Origin: Varibaculum timonense_A
GTDB lineage: Bacteria; Actinomycetota; Actinomycetes; Actinomycetales; Actinomycetaceae
NCBI RefSeq assembly: GCF_027694345.1
Contig: NZ_JAQEVU010000003.1
Location: 62,001 to 126,000 of the forward strand
Reading direction: 5' to 3'
DNA: 64,000 nt
Positions 53,037 to 62,367 of this stretch are shown piece by piece. The translations under genes were made by a program, and so were the position numbers. Numbering within the stretch: position 1 is the stretch's first letter; each line of letters opens with the position of its first letter. The notes beneath the pieces were generated by a model, which was not told the DNA's origin, did no database searches, and worked only from the letters and a program-made list of their open reading frames with translations.

Positions 53037-54480
53037 AAAAGTCGCTTTGAATCTTCGTCATAGTTTCAAGGTATTCTTCCTCGTAGCTACCAAGACCCGC
53101 CGGGTAATGCCCGGCAAATGAATCCATACACAAACCACCATAAGGTCCGGGAAGATTCAAACCTACCGATTCAACCAGACCCGCAACCGACAGGTACGCC
53201 AGAGAATCTGCTCCCAAATGGGCACCCAGTTCATCGACATCCATATGGGCACTGATTAGTTCAGCGGAATTAGAAACATCAATACCGTAGAAACTAGGAA
53301 AAATAAACTCAGGGGAAGCAATCCGCACATGTACCTCGCGAGCCCCAGCATCTTTTAACAGTTTCACGATTCTTCTAGAGGTAGTGCCACGCACAATCGA
53401 GTCATCAACCATCACTACGGATTTACCTTCTACGATTCCTTTGACCGCAGACAGCTTCATCAATACGCCCTTTTCCCGCAATGATTGCTTTGGTTGAATA
53501 AAAGTGCGAGTCACGTACTGGTTCTTTATTAATCCCATTTCATAGGGCAGGTGTGCAGCTTCCGCATAGCCCGAGGCGGCAGAAAGTGAGGAGTTAGGAA
53601 CGCCGATTACAATATCCGCGCCCGGTGTGGGCTGTTCTTTAGCGAGGGCCATCCCGCACTGTTTACGCACCGCATGAACATTTTTCCCCAAAATATTGGA
53701 ATCTGGTCTAGCGAAATAAATATATTCCATGGCGGCAACGCAAGTATCTTGTTCCTCGCAGTAGCGCTTAATCTTAAGACCGTCCTCGTTGATAATAGCG
53801 ATTTCCCCACCGCGCAAATCCCGGTAGAAATCAGCCCCAATCAAATCTAGAGCGCAACTCTCACTGGCTAAAACCCAGCCTCCCCGAGTCTTCATCTTCC
53901 CAATTACTAAAGGACGCAGACAGTGCGGATCCACAATTCCGTACATGGTGTCATCGGTCATAATCAGGTAGGTGAATCCGCCCCGCAGTTTATTCAAGGC
54001 TGCACATAATTTTTCATAGAAGGTGCCTTGTTCATGCATTATTAAATGCATAAGAACTTCCGAATCTGAGTTGGAGTTAAAGATAGAGCCTTGCTGCTCT
54101 AGCTGCGCTTTAAGCTGCGGAGAATTTACCAGGTTTCCATTATGTGCTAAAGCAATATTGCCTTGATGGAGATGGAACACAAAGGGCTGTAGATTGCAAG
54201 ACCAGTTATTTCCAGAGGTTGAATACCGCACATGGCCAATCCCGCGCGAACCACTCAGTTTAGTGAGGCGCTTAGGGTCATCAAAAACTTCGGTTACCAG
54301 CCCTTTGGCTTTTTTAACTCGGATAGTTTCGCCATCGGAGACCGCTATACCGGCTCCTTCTTGACCGCGGTGCTGGAGGGCGTGCAGTCCGTAATAAACA
54401 AGACTAGAGGCATCGGGAGAACCATATACTCCGAAAACCCCGCATTCTTCTCCCAGGTTAGTTACCGTTTGTGCCTGCAA
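53020..54480 (-). CDS. purF: Amidophosphoribosyltransferase
   Basis: First step of purine synthesis: PRPP plus glutamine to phosphoribosylamine. 486 residues from TTG 54480 (GGAGGACGAGC upstream). The propeptide ends before Cys13 in EECGVFG, the glutaminase nucleophile; the PRPP motif is VVMVDDSIVRGTTS. Sites that hold Fe-S cysteines in the Bacillus-type enzyme read PSFYGIDV (Ser for Cys) and LCMDSFAG (one Cys lost), so it probably lacks the cluster. It is last in the purL-E-C-M-D-F run. Confidence 0.96.
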   Translation of the reverse strand: MQAQTVTNLGEECGVFGVYGSPDASSLVYYGLHALQHRGQEGAGIAVSDGETIRVKKAKGLVTEVFDDPKRLTKLSGSRGIGHVRYSTSGNNWSCNLQPFVFHLHQGNIALAHNGNLVNSPQLKAQLEQQGSIFNSNSDSEVLMHLIMHEQGTFYEKLCAALNKLRGGFTYLIMTDDTMYGIVDPHCLRPLVIGKMKTRGGWVLASESCALDLIGADFYRDLRGGEIAIINEDGLKIKRYCEEQDTCVAAMEYIYFARPDSNILGKNVHAVRKQCGMALAKEQPTPGADIVIGVPNSSLSAASGYAEAAHLPYEMGLIKNQYVTRTFIQPKQSLREKGVLMKLSAVKGIVEGKSVVMVDDSIVRGTTSRRIVKLLKDAGAREVHVRIASPEFIFPSFYGIDVSNSAELISAHMDVDELGAHLGADSLAYLSVAGLVESVGLNLPGPYGGLCMDSFAGHYPAGLGSYEEEYLETMTKIQSDFSNKSR

Positions 54481-54528
54481 GCTCGTCCTCCTAAATAATT
54501 AAAAACCCTAAGCGATAGGACTGGTTTA

Positions 54529-55722
54529 TTAAATAGCGTCGCTACCTATATCTTTACGATAGGTTTTACCCGCAAAATCTACTATTTCAGCATTCTTATA
54601 GACTATATTTCTGGCTGCCTCTAGAGTGTCGGCTTGTGCCAAAAGGTTTAGCACCCGCCCACCATTGGTGTAGCTTTTACCGTTTTCATGGCGCACTCCC
54701 GCCTCTAGATAATCGACTCCATCCAGACCGGTAATTTCTTTACCTTTCTGGTAATCTCCGGGATATCCCCCTGAGGCTAATACCAGACAGATAGCTTTTT
54801 GATTACGTATTTTAATATCTTCCTGGGTAAGTGTCCGCTGCATACAGGCAGTTAAAAGTGAATATAAATTGCTATCGAGGAGTGGCAATACAACTTGGGT
54901 TTCCGGGTCGCCAAAGCGCATATTGTATTCCAAAAGGTAAGTGCCATTATCAGTGAGCATTAAACCAAAGAATATACAGCCCGCAAATTTTAGCCCCTCT
55001 GCCTGGATACCTTTCAAAGTCGGAGCCAAAATGTCGCGTTCAAACTGGGCTTGCCGCTCATCGGTGTAAAACGGGTTAGGGGCAAAAGTTCCCATTCCAC
55101 CAGTATTGGGACCAGTTTCTCCTTCGCCAATCTTCTTATGATCCTTGGCAGAAACTAGCGGAAAGATACCTTTTTCATTAGCGAGACTGAGAATAGAGGC
55201 TTCTTTGCCGACCAGGTATTCCTCTAAGATAACCTGTTCTCCGGCTTTGCCGAATCGTCCCTCAACCATGATTTCCGCAATCGCATCACGAGCTTCATCT
55301 GCGGTTTCGCAGATGATTACCCCTTTCCCGGCTGCAAGTCCAGAAGCTTTCACCACTACCGGGAGGTTAAAATCCACCAGTCCCGCAATCGCGGTCTCGT
55401 AGTCGCTGAAAGTTTGGTAGCGGGCGGTTTTTACCCCGTATTTTTTCATAAAGTCTTTGGCATAGGCTTTCGAGCCCTCTAGTCGGGCAGCCGCCCTACC
55501 CGGCCCAAACAGCTTCATTCCTGCCTGGCTAAACAAATCTTCAATTCCGGCAACTAGCAAATCTTCACTGCCCACAATGGTTAAATCAGCGGACAAATCG
55601 CGCGCCGTCTGCAAGATTTCTTGCATATTAGAGGACGTGGTTTGGGCAATTTCGTGGGATCCCAGGGCGCGTTTAATCGCGTTTTCGCGTCCCCCGTTAC
55701 CTACTATTAAAATCTTCGCCAT
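54529..55722 (-). CDS. purD: Phosphoribosylamine--glycine ligase
   Basis: Makes GAR from phosphoribosylamine, glycine and ATP. 397 residues, an ATP-grasp enzyme: start KILIVGNGGRENAI, ATP-grasp KASGLAAGKGVIICE, GNTGGMGTF-like (GPNTGGMGTFAPNPF), and C-terminal LEYNMRFGDPETQVVLPLL. It is shorter than the usual 420-430 residues, with the family motifs intact. It is preceded by purM and followed by purF after 48 bp. Confidence 0.95.
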   Translation of the reverse strand: MAKILIVGNGGRENAIKRALGSHEIAQTTSSNMQEILQTARDLSADLTIVGSEDLLVAGIEDLFSQAGMKLFGPGRAAARLEGSKAYAKDFMKKYGVKTARYQTFSDYETAIAGLVDFNLPVVVKASGLAAGKGVIICETADEARDAIAEIMVEGRFGKAGEQVILEEYLVGKEASILSLANEKGIFPLVSAKDHKKIGEGETGPNTGGMGTFAPNPFYTDERQAQFERDILAPTLKGIQAEGLKFAGCIFFGLMLTDNGTYLLEYNMRFGDPETQVVLPLLDSNLYSLLTACMQRTLTQEDIKIRNQKAICLVLASGGYPGDYQKGKEITGLDGVDYLEAGVRHENGKSYTNGGRVLNLLAQADTLEAARNIVYKNAEIVDFAGKTYRKDIGSDAI

Positions 55723-55793
55723 CAGCTTTTATTCTCCCTTTTTCCGCTAACGATTCCAAAAGATTTGTGTCTGCTACCTAAAGCAATAGCTGA

Positions 55794-56771
55794 TTATCGC
55801 AGGCATATTTTATTGCCTTGCTGCCCGGGAATTTCTGCTGTTATTTCTCCTATTTCGTAAGCATCAGGCACTATGGCTTGTATTTTTGGCAGTTCTTCCG
55901 GAGGTACCACTAGCACAAATCCCACTCCCATATTGAAAGTTCCCCACATTTCTGGTTCGCTAACCGCGTCAAACTCACTGCGCCTAAAAATATCGAGAAT
56001 CCGAACTTTGGATTTTTCAATCTGGGCGGTGAGCCCCTCGGGAATAATCCGAGGTACGTTTTCTTCCAGCCCCCCGCCAGTGATATTCGCTAGACCATGA
56101 AGTTTAACTTTTTTGTCTAGTAAAGCCAGAATTTCAGGTACATATATTCTGGTGGGCGTAAGTAGCTCTGGCGAAAAGTCATCTTTAAATAGCGCTCTTA
56201 CCAGGGAGAAGCCGTTGGAATGTAGTCCTGAGGAGGGAAGCGCTATCACCCGGTCGCCGCTACGGATAGCCGAGCCGTCTATAATGGCATCTTTTTCTAC
56301 CACGCCGACGGCAAAACCGGCCATATCGTATTCGCCGGGTGCATAAAATCCGGGCATTTCTGCGGTTTCGCCCCCTACTAGAGCAGCCCCGGCTTGTTTA
56401 CAGCCAGCAACTACCCCGGAAACCAGTTGTGCGGAAACCTCGGCATCTAGCTGGGAGCAAGCCAGATAGTCGAGGAAGAATAGCGGGCGTGCCCCATGAC
56501 AGAGCACGTCATTTACGCACATTGCCACCAGGTCAATGCCTACAGTGTCGTATTTTTCGAGGGCGAAGGCGATTTTAAGTTTTGTTCCTACCCCGTCAGT
56601 GCCGGAAACCAGGACTGGATTGCGGTAGTTTCCCAGCTCATACAGAGCAGCAAATGAGCCTAGCGATCCCAAAACCTGTTCATTTTGGGTGGAGGCTACC
56701 ATTTTCTTCAGCCTGCGCACATGCTCATAGCCTGCTTCTTTATCGACACCGGCATCTTTATAGCTGACCAT
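55794..56771 (-). CDS. purM: Phosphoribosylformylglycinamidine cyclo-ligase (AIR synthetase)
   Basis: Closes the imidazole ring of AIR. 325 residues with the YKDAGVDKEAGYEHV start, GTDGVGTKLKIAF, VGIDLVAMCVNDVLCHGARPLFFLDY, GGETAEMPGFY and the C-terminal FRRSEFDAVSEPEMWGTFNMGVGFVLVV. A strong hairpin separates it from purC upstream, so purM-purD-purF may have their own promoter in the roughly 95 bp gap. Confidence 0.96.
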   Translation of the reverse strand: MVSYKDAGVDKEAGYEHVRRLKKMVASTQNEQVLGSLGSFAALYELGNYRNPVLVSGTDGVGTKLKIAFALEKYDTVGIDLVAMCVNDVLCHGARPLFFLDYLACSQLDAEVSAQLVSGVVAGCKQAGAALVGGETAEMPGFYAPGEYDMAGFAVGVVEKDAIIDGSAIRSGDRVIALPSSGLHSNGFSLVRALFKDDFSPELLTPTRIYVPEILALLDKKVKLHGLANITGGGLEENVPRIIPEGLTAQIEKSKVRILDIFRRSEFDAVSEPEMWGTFNMGVGFVLVVPPEELPKIQAIVPDAYEIGEITAEIPGQQGNKICLR

Positions 56772-56811
56772 AATCTGTTTTCCCTTGCCCTCAGTAGCGC
56801 TCTACATTGTG

Positions 56812-56859
56812 GCGCTTTTCCTGGGGGCGCAAGCGAGGTTCCGCCCCCAGGAAAAGCGC
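56812..56859 (-). terminator. Hairpin between purC and purM
   Basis: An 18-bp perfect stem (GCGCTTTTCCTGGGGGCG with its complement) around 12 bases, 6 bp after the purC stop. It would divide the purine run into purL-E-C and purM-D-F. Confidence 0.8.
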
Positions 56860-56865
56860 AATTAG

Positions 56866-57576
56866 TTATTTCTTGGTAATGCGGTGCAGGATTTCCTTGT
56901 AGGCTTCTTCAATCCCGCCCATATCTCGCCGGAAGCGATCCTTGTCTAGTTTCTTCTTGGTTTCTGCGTCCCAAAGCCGGCAGGTGTCTGGGGTGATTTC
57001 GTCTGCTAGCAGCAACTTCCCGTCCTTATCGCGACCAAACTCAATCTTGAAGTCTACCAAGAGGATGCCTTCTTTCTTGAAAGCATCAGAAAGAATCTGG
57101 TTAATCTTAGCGGTTACCTCCAGGATTTCGGCAACTTCTTCTTCGGTCGCTGCCCCGATGGCAATCGCATGATCAGAGTTAATCAGGGGGTCACCCAAGC
57201 TATCGTCCTTATAGGAGAACTCTTGAATCATTTTCTTCGGGATAGTTCCCTCTTCTAGACCTAGGCGTTTAGCCATAGAACCCGCAATAATATTGCGGGT
57301 AATTACCTCTAGCGGAACAATATCTAGCTTGACGCACAATTGTTCGCGATCGCTGAGTTTCTCAAGGAAATGGGTTTTCACCCCGTGGGAAGCCAGCATT
57401 TCAAACAGGTAACTGGTTAGCTCATTGTTAATTACACCTTTATCTTTAATGGTGCCCTTTTTCTCTCCGTTACCGGCAGTAGCATCGTCTTTGTAGTAGA
57501 CGATGACTTTATCAGGGTCGTCGGTAGCATAGATTTTCTTGGCTTTACCCTCGTAAAGAAATTCTTTCTTCTCCAT
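56866..57576 (-). CDS. purC: Phosphoribosylaminoimidazole-succinocarboxamide synthase
   Basis: Adds aspartate to CAIR. 236 residues, the short SAICAR-synthase form: FLYEGKAKKIYATDD, GVINNELTSYLFEML, VPLEVITRNIIAGSMAKRLG and the LLVDFKIEFGRDKDGKLLLADEITPDTCRLWD signature. As I recall, many Actinomycetota carry a longer PurC of about 290 residues; this one looks like the Firmicutes type. It sits between purE (30 bp upstream) and the hairpin. Confidence 0.96.
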   Translation of the reverse strand: MEKKEFLYEGKAKKIYATDDPDKVIVYYKDDATAGNGEKKGTIKDKGVINNELTSYLFEMLASHGVKTHFLEKLSDREQLCVKLDIVPLEVITRNIIAGSMAKRLGLEEGTIPKKMIQEFSYKDDSLGDPLINSDHAIAIGAATEEEVAEILEVTAKINQILSDAFKKEGILLVDFKIEFGRDKDGKLLLADEITPDTCRLWDAETKKKLDKDRFRRDMGGIEEAYKEILHRITKK

Positions 57577-57606
57577 TATTTTGCCTTCTCTTTTATTGTA
57601 TTTTTA

Positions 57607-58077
57607 TTAAAAATTAATCGGTTCGGCAGTGAATTTTTTCTTCATATTTTCGCGGTATTCTTTTAGCTGCGCAGCTACCTGCTGGTTGCTGGTACCGATG
57701 ATTTCAACCGCAGTCATAGCAGCGTTATAGGAGTTATTGATTCCCACCGTCGAAACCGGGATTCCTTTGGGCATTTGCACGATTGAATAGAGAGCATCTT
57801 GTCCGCCCAAAGCCGCATCTAAGGGTACCCCGATAACTGGGATAGTGACTTTAGAAGCGATTACTCCCGGCAGGTGTGCTGCCAGTCCGGCTCCCGCAAT
57901 GATAGCTTTCGCCCCCGAGTCCACGGCTTCTTTTAGAATGGTCTCTAATAATTCTGGAACCCGGTGCGCAGAAGCGATAAATGCTTTGTATTCCAGCCCG
58001 AATTCATCTAAACATTTAGCTGCGCCTGCCATTTTTTCTTTATCAGAGGCAGAGCCAAAAATAATTGCTACATCCAT
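57607..58077 (-). CDS. purE: N5-carboxyaminoimidazole ribonucleotide mutase, class I
   Basis: Converts N5-CAIR to CAIR. 156 residues with FGSASDKEKMAGAAKCLDEFG, the catalytic SAHRVPELL and the GAGLAAHLPGVIAS loop. No purK is in the window, so if the cell uses the N5-CAIR route the ATP-dependent PurK must lie elsewhere. The ATG overlaps the purL stop by 10 nt. Confidence 0.96.
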   Translation of the reverse strand: MDVAIIFGSASDKEKMAGAAKCLDEFGLEYKAFIASAHRVPELLETILKEAVDSGAKAIIAGAGLAAHLPGVIASKVTIPVIGVPLDAALGGQDALYSIVQMPKGIPVSTVGINNSYNAAMTAVEIIGTSNQQVAAQLKEYRENMKKKFTAEPINF

Positions 58078-61000
58078 CGGAAATAATTAACCCCGTTTCT
58101 AAATATGTTCTGTTCTATTTCGGGACAGTAGTTGCGGTATAAGCCGCTACCGCTGCGCTCAGAATGACCCATTTTCCCCAGGATTTGCCCCTGATGAGCC
58201 AATAGTCCTTCAATTTCATAGGACGATCCGTTGGGATTTTCCCCAATATATTTGGTGGCGATTTGCCCAGCTGCTAGATATTTATCGTAGTCTGCCGAGC
58301 CCATCACTATCCGTCCTTCTCCATGAGAAATAGGTATGTGGTGCACCTCGCCTACATCAAAGGAACTTAACCAGGGTGAAGCTACCGACGCCACTTGGGT
58401 ACGTACGATTTTGGCTACGTGATGCTCGCTGTCATTTTGTGCCAAAGTTGGCGAATCCGCATCTAAATCCCGAATCTGCCCGTAGGGAAGTAAACCAGAT
58501 TTGATTAATGCCTGGAAACCATTACAAATTCCCAGAATCAAGCCCCCTTTGCGAAGCAAGGAGTGTACGGCTTCTTTAACCTGGGCTTGGCGCAGCACCG
58601 AAACAATGAATTTTGCCGATCCGTCGGGTTCGTCACCGACTGAAAATCCTCCGGGAATTGCCAGAATGTCTGCTTGTTCGATTTGCCGAGCATAGGAAGC
58701 AGCATCTCGATACACTTCCGTTACTACCTGTGCACCCTCGCGAGTAAAAGCTCTGGTCATATCATATTCACAGTTAGTACCGGGGAAGATGGGAATAAAT
58801 ACCTGCGGATTTTCTTTTCGATAGGGCGCATGTAGGGTTTTGGTTAGGCAGCTTTCGTCTACGCGCAAATCATCATGGGAAATCTGGCTACCGGCGGTTG
58901 GGAAAATCTCTTGAAGGGGTTCTTCCCAAGCCTGTTGTAAAGCAGCCAAATCAATACGCTGACCGTTAATGCTGGTTTCTTGCCAGCTGCCAGTGTATCC
59001 CAGCAATGGTAAATCTAGGGGCTGGTCACTCTCGATGATAAAACTGCCGAAGCGGGAAGCGAACAAATCCTCTTCAGTATCTACGGCAAAACCTATCCGG
59101 TTTCCAAAAGCCATTTTAGGCAGTGCCTCGGCGATTCCGCCATAACCCAAGGCATAAACGGCGTGCGGGTTAGTATTTACTAGCAAATCAAGTGCGGATT
59201 GGAAAGAATCTAAATCTACCGCCCCCAGCTCGTCATTTTCCACTTTCAACAGGTAAATGCGGTGATTTCGGGCTTTAAACTCGGGGGTGCGCAGTTTATC
59301 CGCTGCTTGCATACCAATCGCGAAACTAACCAACGTAGGCGGCACATTCATATCTTCAAAAGTTCCCGACATGGAATCTTTACCGCCGATGGAGGCTAAA
59401 TGGAAATGCCGCAAAACCCGATTGGCTCCTAAGAGGGATTCCACTACCGTTCCCCACTTTTCTGGATCTTTACCCAGCCGCGGGAAGTACTCTTGGAAAC
59501 TGAAATATAGGTCGTGATAATCTACCCCGGCTGCGGCTAGGCGCGACATGGATTGTACTACGGAAACGATGGCGCTGTGGTAGGGGCTTTTGTTCGCTAA
59601 GGACGGTTCAAACCCGTAGGCCGCTACCGAGGCAATATCGCTTTGTCCGTCTTCAACCGAAATTAGCTGGGCGCTCACCTGGGAGGGCGTGCGTTGGAAC
59701 TTACCCCCATAAGGCAAGGTTAGAGTGGTTGCCCCAATCGAGGAGTCAAATATCTCGTTTAATCCGCGCTGCGAGCAAATGTTTAAATCAGCTAGATTGT
59801 TCGCCAATTGTTCTTGCAAGTCATTACCGTCAATGCTGCGTTGAGCAGTGATGTTTCCGCTGGAGGTCGCCGCAAATTGCGCCTGGGAGCGCACCCCGTT
59901 GGTATCTAGGAAATCGCGGGAAATGTCTACGATAGTTTCTCCCAGGTAATGCATCACCAGACGCCGGTTATCGGTAACGGTTGCGACCTGGGTGACTTCT
60001 ACGTCCTCGGCCGCGCAAGCATCATAGAAGAACTGCAAATCTGCGGGGTCAATACAGACCGCCATTCGTTCTTGCGATTCTGAGATAGCCAGTTCGGTTC
60101 CGCTTAAACCTTGATATTTTACCGGCACGCGGTCAAGTTCTATTTCCAAGCCGGGAGCTAGTTCCCCGATAGCGACGGAGACTCCCCCCGCGCCAAAGTC
60201 GTTACATTTTTTAATCCGTTTGGCTACCTCACCTCGGCGGAACAGGCGTTGGATTTTGCGCTCAACAATCGGGTTACCTTTTTGTACTTCCGCTCCGCAG
60301 GTTTGGGCTGAGGCGCGGGTGTGAGTCTTGGACGAGCCAGTGGCTCCCCCAATCCCGTCACGTCCGGTCCGTCCTCCAATCAAGAGGATGAGATCCCCGG
60401 GAGCAGGTTCTTCGCGAATGATATTTTCCGCGGGAGCTGCCCCAACTACGAACCCGAGTTCGAGGCGCTTCGCGCGATAGCCAGGATGATAGATTTCTTT
60501 AACATAGTTGGTGGTCAGCCCGATTTGGTTGCCATAGGAGGAATATCCGGCAGCTGCCCGCTGGGTAATTTCTTTGCTGGAGAGTTTTCCATCTATGGAA
60601 TCCTCTAGCCGCGGATCGGCGCTGCCAGAGATTCTCATCGCCTGGTAAACAAAGGTACGTCCCGATAGCGGGTCACGTATAGCACCCCCAATACAAGTAG
60701 AAGCCCCCCCGAAAGGTTCTATCTCGGTGGGGTGATTGTGGGTTTCGTTCTTGAATTGCAAGATATAGCGTTTGCCACCCACGGTTACATATACCGAGCA
60801 GGCATTAATCTCGTTAGAGACTTCCTGGTTCTTTACCTTTTCCCGTTTGGCAGCCAAGGTGGCCAAATCCATTAGGGTGATTGGTTTCTGGCTGTTGCGT
60901 TCTGCCAGATATTGATTCCATTCTGCTTGCAAGCGATCCGCGTAAGGACCGCTAAAGGTCGCATCGGTTAGCTCAGTTTCAAAAGTTGTGTGGCGGCAAT

Positions 61001-61514
61001 GGTCTGACCAATAGGTATCTATTACCTTAATTTCGGTTTCGGTGGGCAGTCGCCCTATAGAATCAAAATAATCTTTGATGAATAACAGGTCGTCTTTAGT
61101 CATTGCCAAGGAGGCGTGCTCATAGTAATCATCGGTAATTTCAACCGTGGGGGGCAGTTGCCGGTTGGGAATATAGGTTTCATTTTCCAGTACCGACATA
61201 TCTTTAAGCCGCATCTCGATGGGGTTGAATTCCACCTTGCCGGTATGCCCATATCCGCATTTCACGGTGGCTTGATACCCCAGTAAGGCTAGGCATTTTT
61301 CCGCGGCATCTGCGCGTTGATCAAATTGACCTGGCAGATATTCGAGGACGTAGTAGTCATCAAGGTCAATGCTATCGAGTACGATATCCTGGTTTATCTC
61401 GGCGAATACCGTATATTTCACCTTTTCGAGGGCAGCAGTGTCCAGACCGAAGATGTCATAGACATTGAACTGGGTGGTATCGTTCTTTTTTCTTACGAAA
61501 ATCCGCTTATTCAA
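58068..61514 (-). CDS. purL: Phosphoribosylformylglycinamidine synthase, single-chain (PurL with fused glutaminase)
   Basis: Turns FGAR to FGAM using glutamine and ATP. 1148 residues from TTG 61514. N-terminal PurS-like region (about 1-130), linker, two AIRS-type synthetase halves (SDHCRHTTFETE, FKNETHNHPTEIEPFGGASTC, GGRTGRDGIGGATGSS, AIGELAPG), then a class I glutaminase domain from about 880: PGTNCEYDMTRAF, FSVGDEPDG and GLILGICNGFQALIKSG with the catalytic Cys. Most Actinomycetota split this into PurS, PurQ and PurL, so the fused form is notable. The leader is about 390 bp. Confidence 0.95.
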   Translation of the reverse strand: MNKRIFVRKKNDTTQFNVYDIFGLDTAALEKVKYTVFAEINQDIVLDSIDLDDYYVLEYLPGQFDQRADAAEKCLALLGYQATVKCGYGHTGKVEFNPIEMRLKDMSVLENETYIPNRQLPPTVEITDDYYEHASLAMTKDDLLFIKDYFDSIGRLPTETEIKVIDTYWSDHCRHTTFETELTDATFSGPYADRLQAEWNQYLAERNSQKPITLMDLATLAAKREKVKNQEVSNEINACSVYVTVGGKRYILQFKNETHNHPTEIEPFGGASTCIGGAIRDPLSGRTFVYQAMRISGSADPRLEDSIDGKLSSKEITQRAAAGYSSYGNQIGLTTNYVKEIYHPGYRAKRLELGFVVGAAPAENIIREEPAPGDLILLIGGRTGRDGIGGATGSSKTHTRASAQTCGAEVQKGNPIVERKIQRLFRRGEVAKRIKKCNDFGAGGVSVAIGELAPGLEIELDRVPVKYQGLSGTELAISESQERMAVCIDPADLQFFYDACAAEDVEVTQVATVTDNRRLVMHYLGETIVDISRDFLDTNGVRSQAQFAATSSGNITAQRSIDGNDLQEQLANNLADLNICSQRGLNEIFDSSIGATTLTLPYGGKFQRTPSQVSAQLISVEDGQSDIASVAAYGFEPSLANKSPYHSAIVSVVQSMSRLAAAGVDYHDLYFSFQEYFPRLGKDPEKWGTVVESLLGANRVLRHFHLASIGGKDSMSGTFEDMNVPPTLVSFAIGMQAADKLRTPEFKARNHRIYLLKVENDELGAVDLDSFQSALDLLVNTNPHAVYALGYGGIAEALPKMAFGNRIGFAVDTEEDLFASRFGSFIIESDQPLDLPLLGYTGSWQETSINGQRIDLAALQQAWEEPLQEIFPTAGSQISHDDLRVDESCLTKTLHAPYRKENPQVFIPIFPGTNCEYDMTRAFTREGAQVVTEVYRDAASYARQIEQADILAIPGGFSVGDEPDGSAKFIVSVLRQAQVKEAVHSLLRKGGLILGICNGFQALIKSGLLPYGQIRDLDADSPTLAQNDSEHHVAKIVRTQVASVASPWLSSFDVGEVHHIPISHGEGRIVMGSADYDKYLAAGQIATKYIGENPNGSSYEIEGLLAHQGQILGKMGHSERSGSGLYRNYCPEIEQNIFRNGVNYFRWM

Positions 61515-61903
61515 AGTCTTCCCTTATCTGAAATAGCTGCCCGATATGAAATTTTGCGCGCGAAATTGGGAAGTCGTCTGAATTCTCACCCACTACCCAA
61601 CCGCATTCCCCTGACCTCTGGTTTAACCAGCTGCCCGGGAAGCCTGTTAGTTGCTTGCCCGGGACTCATTGAAACAAGCCCACAGGAACCAACTACCCTT
61701 TTAGCCTACCAGGGTCGGCGCCTTACCTACCAATCCCTTATTGGTTACAGACAGGCTATATTCGTCACGTTTCCTGCATTTTTATCATTTTTAGGAGCTT
61801 TTTTATTTCTCGAGGACGTGCTGATTAGTAGCTTTAGAACACTTAATACTCTGGGAGGGTTTTATACTAACCGTATTTATCAAGATGGGGTTAGAGTAAA
61901 AAT
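61515..61903. other. 389 bp divergent intergenic region between purL and the thiamine-binding gene
   Basis: No supported gene. It contains the palindrome CTGGTTTAACCAG (61618-61630) and a hairpin made of CCCGGGAAGC (61634-61643) and GCTTGCCCGGG (61653-61663), both in the purL leader. A run of plus-strand codons is open here but looks like a shadow of purL antisense. I find no match to a purine riboswitch. Confidence 0.5.
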
Positions 61904-62212
61904 ATGTTAGTTGCATTTTCTATTACCCCTTCTACTGCTGACGCTGATGGTGGAGTGCGGGACGCGGTAGCGGCCGCGGTGCAGGTGGTTCGAGATTCCG
62001 GACTCCCTAACCGCACAGATTCCATGTTTACCACCATCGAGGGGAGCTGGGATGAATGTATGCAGGTAGTCAAAGATGCTTGTGAAGCGGTTTCTAAATT
62101 TGGTCCGCGGGTGGCTTTAGTTCTAAAAGCCGATATTCGTCCCGATCGCAGCGGCGAAATGAGCGCGAAGCTGACTCGCCTAGAAGCCGCCCTTGAAGAG
62201 TTAGATTCCTAA
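61904..62212 (+). CDS. MTH1187-family thiamine-binding protein
   Basis: A 102-residue ferredoxin-like-fold protein of the MTH1187/YkoF-type thiamine-binding (DUF77) family: MLVAFSITPSTADADGGVRDAVAAAVQVV, SGLPNRTDSMFTTIEGSWDECMQVVKDA, and RVALVLKADIRPDRSGEM. Some homologues bind thiamine and others are uncharacterised. The length is typical. It starts right at the end of the divergent region, with a weak ribosome-binding site. Confidence 0.9.
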   Translation: MLVAFSITPSTADADGGVRDAVAAAVQVVRDSGLPNRTDSMFTTIEGSWDECMQVVKDACEAVSKFGPRVALVLKADIRPDRSGEMSAKLTRLEAALEELDS

Positions 62213-62256
62213 GTTGCCCACTCTCGAGCATCGATTTTTGGTGCGGAACTAATTAG

Positions 62257-62295
62257 TTGGCGGTGTCACCACGCAAGCCGAGGTGACACCGCCAA
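62257..62295. terminator. Terminator between the thiamine-binding gene and the cupin gene
   Basis: A 14-bp stem, TTGGCGGTGTCACC with GGTGACACCGCCAA around 11 bases, between convergent genes. Confidence 0.8.
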
Positions 62296-62367
62296 TTTGT
62301 TTATCTAAAACTGATTTTTAGTTAAAAGTCAAGCTAAATACCGTCCGATTTGATGCGGAGAGGAAAT

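Noticed and set aside
61515..61903. Purine riboswitch in the purL leader
   Set aside because: Neither strand shows the conserved aptamer bases; only simple hairpins are visible.
61317..61910. 197-codon plus-strand ORF overlapping purL and the intergenic region
   Set aside because: Its first third is antisense to purL, it overlaps the thiamine-binding gene start, and it shows no recognisable protein pattern.
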